DNA of 64,000 bases from Rostrohypoxylon terebratum (lineage: Eukaryota > Ascomycota > Sordariomycetes > Xylariales > Hypoxylaceae): NCBI GenBank assembly GCA_022497145.1, contig MU385873.1, positions 310,001 to 374,000 of the forward strand, given 5' to 3'. Shown in pieces: positions 59,565 through 64,000 of the stretch. Under the pieces are notes generated by a model. The model was not told the origin of the DNA. It worked only from the letters and a program-made list of their open reading frames with translations, and searched no databases. Position numbers and translations under genes: made by a program. Position 1 is the stretch's first letter, and the number at the start of each line of letters is the position of its first letter.

Positions 59565-60971
59565 TCAATCTGAGACAGGATGCCCGATCTCCAACATCAT
59601 TCCGAAGTGGAATGAGTTGGTCTTCCAGAACCAATGGCAAGATGCCCTTAACCGTCTGCTCATGACAAACAACTTCCCTGAATTTACTGGCCGTGTCTGC
59701 CCTGCTCCTTGCGAGGGTGCCTGTGTTCTTGGCATCAACGAAGACCCTGTTGGTATCAAGTCGATCGAGTGCGCTATCATTGATCGCGGCTTCGAGATGG
59801 GATGGATGGTGCCACGACCACCCAAGGTTCGAACCGGCAAGAAGGTCGCTATCATTGGCTCCGGTCCTGCTGGCCTTGCCTGCGCCGACCAATTGAACAG
59901 AGCCGGGCACACCGTCACTGTATATGAGCGTGCTGACCGGGCTGGTGGCCTGCTCATGTACGGTATCCCCAACATGAAGCTTGACAAGCGTGTTGTCAAG
60001 CGTCGAACAGACTTCATGGCTGCCGAGGGTGTACAGTTCAAGACCGGTGTTACTATCGGCGAGGACATTACCTTGATGGACCTCAAGACTAGCAATGACG
60101 CTGTTGTCATCGCAACTGGTGCTACTGTTGCCCGAGACCTTCCGATCAAGGGTCGCAACCTTGAAGGCATCCACTTCGCCATGGAGTTCCTGCACAAGAA
60201 CACCAAGTCGCTGCTTGACTCGGAGCTCGCCGATGGCGCCTACCTCTCTGCCAAGGGCAAGAATGTCGTGGTTATTGGCGGTGGTGACACTGGTAACGAT
60301 TGTATTGGTACTTCCGTCCGTCACGGTGCCAAGTCTGTCATCAACTTCGAGCTTCTACCGCAACCTCCACCGCAGCGTGGCCGTGACAATCCTTGGCCTC
60401 AGTGGCCCCGTATCTACCGTGTTGATTACGGTCACACGGAAGTGGCTCAGCACATGGGCAAGGACCCTCGTGAATACTGCATCATGTCTGAGGAGTTCGT
60501 CGACGATGGTAACGGACGAGTTAAGGGTATCAACACCGTTCGCGTTGAGTGGACCAAGTCTGCTACTGGCGGTTGGGACATGAAGAAGCTCGAAGACACG
60601 AAGCAATTCTTCCCTGCCGACCTCGTCCTACTTTCTATGGGTTTCCTTGGTCCCGAGGCCCGTGTGCTCGGCGAGGAGATTGAGAAGGACGCCCGAAAGA
60701 ACGTCAAGACCCCCGCTGGCTCTTATGCCACCAACGTCCCTGGCATCTTCGCTGCTGGTGACTGCCGTCGTGGCCAGTCTTTGATTGTTTGGTAAGTTAC
60801 CTCATCCTAGTCACAAGTGATATGAATTAATGAATTTTTAGGGGTATCAACGAAGGACGACAAGCCGCTCGCGAAGTCGATTTGTTCCTCTCAAAATACA
60901 CTCGTCTTCCTGTCACCGGTGGCATCGTCAAGCAGACCGCACAGGAAATCCTAGGCGTCGTCGCCGCGTAA
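54159..60971 (+). CDS. GLT1: Glutamate synthase [NADH], fused GOGAT
   Basis: Converts glutamine plus 2-oxoglutarate to two glutamates with NADH; key step of ammonium assimilation. Seven exons: 54159-54283, 54347-54400, 54459-54499, 54556-55227, 55289-57988, 58175-60791, 60842-60971; 2112 residues, normal for the fused eukaryotic enzyme. A 53-residue propeptide precedes Cys54 (KDA|CGVGFACHIKGK), the N-terminal nucleophile of the glutaminase domain. Central and FMN synthase domains follow (GAMSYGSISMESHSTLAVAM, ISGHDGGTGASRWTGIKYAG). The 3Fe-4S cysteines are CIMMRKCHLNTC, the last one split by intron 5. The GXGXG domain and the beta part follow, with CMDCGVPFCQSETGCP, CPAPCEGAC, FAD motif IIGSGPAGLACADQL and NAD(P) motif VVIGGGDTGNDC. 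GATA motifs upstream fit nitrogen control. Confidence 0.97.
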
Positions 60972-62133
60972 AAGCTCATCTTTGTTACCTTTTTTTTACA
61001 ACGAAATTGATACGATGTTTATGTACAAGCTATGGCAAAAGCTAGATTTTTTGGACAGGCTCGCTGCTGTTACGATTTGATTTATACGATACCACGAAAA
61101 ATGGGCGAGGAACGTTGGCGGTTCGGAAAAAACTGAATACCATATGTACCTCCTTGCTGCAGTCGTTTTTTTTTTTTTTTGCGAGCATGGAGTTATCATC
61201 ATTACCAATGTGTATGGGTTGTATATATGATATGATAGTTTAGTGAATATATATTGTATTTTTAACCTTGGTTGATAATGAATAAGTTGCTATAAGTTTT
61301 ACTACTGTGTTAATCTCAAAATGAGAATGATTATAAATGAGTTTTCACTGAGAAGAATCTGTCGGTTTTCGTATATGCGCCATTAATCAGAGCTGGCAGA
61401 GCTGTGATACGCTGTAATTGTCTTCGTGTTACGTAAATTTCAGCGATAATTCCCATCGGCGTTCACCGTGAAGATGTCTTCTCGTCTCACTCACTCACAT
61501 GTGGGCGTTTAGTGTGCGTAACGGTCGGTTTTTTTTTTCTTCTAGTGTCTTTTAAGCCGCAATGCTGTAGAAGCACGTTCTGTAAATGCGACAGTTCATT
61601 GGCAAGAATATTCTAATGGACTATGCCGTTGGTAGTATAGAGCTAGGTAAGTATTTCACGTTTGCAGCTGGATCTAGGCCCTAGGGAAGGAGAACAGGGG
61701 CTACAGCATACATAATGTAATACGAATAGGTAGCTGGGTTAAGTTTGGTTGCCCCGCTGGTACATAACATCCAGGATAGGTAGTCGTGACGAAAGAGCTG
61801 CGACAAGCCAGGCTCGTAATTGGTACTGTGCAAAGTATATGCAAAGTATAACCTCTTCCTCCAAGCAAAATTTCCCTTGACTTACTCGTGTACCAAGATA
61901 AATCCGTCGGTTTGACACTTGACCGTATTTCTGTATACATACTTGTGCTTTGTTGTCTGTGTATCTTTTCCAACTAGGTTAGATAAATTGCATATCGCTC
62001 CGTTGTTTTGAATATCAACACCATCTGTCAGTACGTACTGAGGTAGCTGCACTCCAAATACCAACCCCCCAACTTCGCGATCAATTGAAGGAAAGAAGTA
62101 CGAAAAAAACCCCGGAGCCACGAACCTTCCAAG
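60972..62133. other. Intergenic region between GLT1 and the VTC gene
   Basis: 1.16 kb with GLT1 3' UTR and the promoter of the VTC gene. Poly-T runs occur near 61165-61180 and 61529-61538. I found no CACGTG element (the PHO4/NUC-1 site) upstream of the VTC gene. No gene. Confidence 0.5.
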
Positions 62134-64000
62134 ATGAGGTTCGGAAAGACTCTACGGGAGTCTATCTACCCACCATGGAAGGACCAGTACATCGATTACT
62201 CGAAGCTCAAGACGATGTTACGGGAAGACCGACGAGAAGACGAAGATGTTCCCTGGACCGAAGACGACGAGAACAAATTCTGCGATGAAGTCTTCAACGT
62301 ACAACTCGAAAAAGTCGCGAGTTTCCAAGAGAAGATCGTCAGCTCTCTTAAGGAGCGTGCGGAAATAGCTTTCGAGAAGCTCAAGGATATGGCACCTTCG
62401 ACCGATGATAAGGAAAAGCCCAAGAGCGATATCACGACCGCGCGTTTGAAGGAGCTCAAGAACGAACTCGACTCGATCACGAACGAGGTTAAGGAGTTGA
62501 AGAAGTACAGCAGTGCCAATTATACCGGTTTCCTTAAGATCGCGAAGAAACATGACCGCAAGCGTGGCGACCGATATAAGGTGCGGCCTATGATGCGGGT
62601 TAGTTTGTCAGAGCGAGGCTTCAATTCAGAGCAGGCCTATTCACCCCTTCTCACGAAGCTGTCCCTTATGTATTACGCCATAAACCAGAACCTTGACGAG
62701 GGCGAGCAACGGCAACCACTGGATCTGGATTTGGAGAATCCGCAGCAGGTACACAATGGGGAGCGTTACACCGCTCATAAATGTAGGGACCCGAGACATT
62801 TGTAACTTTCAAGGTTTAATCTCAAGCTAATGTGGTGTGGTATTTCCAGTCTGGATACACCCCGATAACCTTCTTGAGGTCAAGACCGCCATCTTACGAC
62901 ACCTGCCTTCGCTTATCTACACCCAACAAGCCGGGAAAGAACCGGACGGCAACAACGACCCTAAGATTACGTCACTCTACTTCGATAATTCCAAGTTTGA
63001 AATATACGGTATGAAGGTGGATCGCCAGGTCGATGCCTCGTCTTTGAGGTTGCGCTGGTACGGTTCATTGGGTTCGCAGCCAGATATCGTCCTCGAGCAA
63101 AAGATAGTACACGAAAATGGCCTTAGAGGAGAGAAAAAATTCACCATCAAAGACAAATACATTAAACAATTCATCGGTGGGGAATACAAGATGGAGAAGA
63201 CGGTCCAAAAGATGGAAAGACAAGGTCAAACACCTGAAGCCATCGAAGCTTTCAAGGCTACTGCAGAGGAGATCCAAGATTTCATTATCAAGAGCAAGCT
63301 CCAGCCTATCCTAAGGGCCAACTATACCCGAACGGCGTTCCAGAAGCCTTCCGATGATCGCGTCCGAATCTCGATTGATACCGACATTGCTTTCATTCGC
63401 GAGGATACCCTAGATCGTGACCGGCCTTGCCGCGACCCTCAGGAATGGCACCGACGAGATATCGATAATGGTAACATGACATACCCATTCAAAAACATAA
63501 ATCAGAGCGAGGTGTCAAGGTTTCCATATGCACTTCTTGAAATCAAGTTGAAGGAGGAAGGAGGTCGCAAGCGGCCAAGGTGGGTAGAAGACTTGATGGT
63601 CTCCCATCTTGTCCACGCAGCTCCAAGGTTCTCGAAGTTCGTGCACGGTGTTGCATCTCTCTTCGAGGACTACGTCAATCACCTACCGCTCTGGCTTAGC
63701 GATCTAGAAACGGACATCCGAAAGGATCCGCAGACGGCACACGACGAAGAAGAACAGCGTAAAGCGCAACAGGCCGAGGACGCAATGGTTGTAGGCAGTT
63801 TCTTGGGCGGTGGTGCCGCCGCCGCCAAGATCGGTTCCTATAAGCCAGCTACGAGTTCTCCAGTCGGGAAGTCCTACCTCTCGGAGAGGGCTGCTAGAGA
63901 TGCCCGGGATGCAAGAGCCTCCCTGCCTCCGACCGCCGTCAACCAAGACGCCGAAGCGGGTGATGAGGAAGGGGCAACACAGCAAAGAAGCTACGGAACG
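62134..64000 (+). CDS. VTC2: Vacuolar transporter chaperone subunit, Vtc2/3-like (5' part)
   Basis: Subunit of the vacuolar polyphosphate polymerase complex. Exon 1 is 62134-62782; after a 67-nt intron (donor GTAGGG, acceptor TTCCAG) the frame resumes at 62850 and is open to the window edge, so the C-terminal membrane domain is missing here. SPX domain at the N-terminus (MRFGKTLRESIYPPWKDQYI, then NYTGFLKIAKKHDRKRGDRY). The VTC tunnel domain starts at HKFWIHPDNLLEVKTAILRH and contains LRLRWYGSLG, RPCRDPQEWHRRDID, FPYALLEIKLKE and LPLWLSDLETDIRKDPQTAH. The YPPWK start and the RDPxxWHRxDID block resemble Vtc2/Vtc3 more than the catalytic Vtc4, so it is probably a regulatory SPX subunit. VTC2 versus VTC3 cannot be decided. 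Confidence 0.9.

Noticed and set aside
59530..60324. 264-codon open frame on the minus strand inside GLT1, plus overlapping 213-codon frame
   Set aside because: Antisense shadow of a strongly biased coding region; no recognisable domain, and GLT1 on the other strand has all motifs.
1..64000. CRISPR arrays, bacterial-type operons, ribosome binding sites
   Set aside because: The window is fungal nuclear DNA with spliced genes; no spaced direct-repeat array was seen.

Overview
The window is a filamentous ascomycete nuclear chromosome segment (Pezizomycotina, most likely Sordariomycetes). Signs are short GT-AG introns of about 50-120 nt, long gene-poor spacers rich in CCTAGGT-type palindromes, HET-domain and FunK1-type genes, and a fused NADH-dependent glutamate synthase. 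I splice-modelled the genes by hand; predicted proteins have family-like lengths and intact motifs, but no search was run and no homology score is claimed.

Layout. 1-2.3 kb: 3' end of an RRP12-like ribosome biogenesis gene, convergent with the SNARE VTI1. 4.1-7.5 kb: an FAD-dependent amine oxidoreductase, a 272-bp MITE-like element with perfect 29-bp inverted termini between TA dinucleotides, and COX11. 8.2-12.9 kb: an accessory pair, a FunK1-type kinase gene broken by one in-frame TAG, convergent with a HET gene. 13.5-18.1 kb: an unrecognised four-helix membrane protein convergent with a PHO81/NUC-2-type phosphate regulator whose start codon is split by an intron. 18.1-27.2 kb: an accessory zone with microsatellites, a SnoaL-like protein, a 5'-truncated ankyrin/membrane pseudogene, an N-terminal fragment of a membrane protein, and an intact eight-exon cytochrome P450. 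27.9-32.4 kb: a CUE-domain protein (CUE5-like) divergent from a DHX35-like DEAH helicase. 34.1-41.3 kb: two single-pass membrane proteins (one SKG6-like, one with a Ser/Thr-rich ectodomain). 42.5-44.6 kb: a second HET gene. 44.9-47.8 kb: the SNARE BET1, convergent with an APC15/MND2-like gene. 47.8-54.2 kb: a 6.4-kb gene-free stretch. 54.2-61.0 kb: GLT1 (NADH-GOGAT, seven exons, 2112 aa). 62.1-64.0 kb: 5' part of an SPX-VTC gene, cut by the window edge.

How the genes relate. Most are dispersed housekeeping genes. Two touch phosphate homeostasis (PHO81-like and VTC2-like, both with SPX domains) but lie about 44 kb apart, so no operon-like link is implied. GLT1 is preceded by three AGATAA GATA-factor motifs, two directly abutting, which fits nitrogen regulation. 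The HET and FunK1 genes, the ankyrin relic and the P450/SnoaL/membrane-fragment neighbourhood are accessory, and several are decaying. I saw no CRISPR array, rRNA or convincing tRNA, and no clearly novel system. The strongest oddities are the MITE, the split start codon of the PHO81-like gene, the two genes interrupted by TAG, and a perfect 16-bp hairpin at 51.2 kb.
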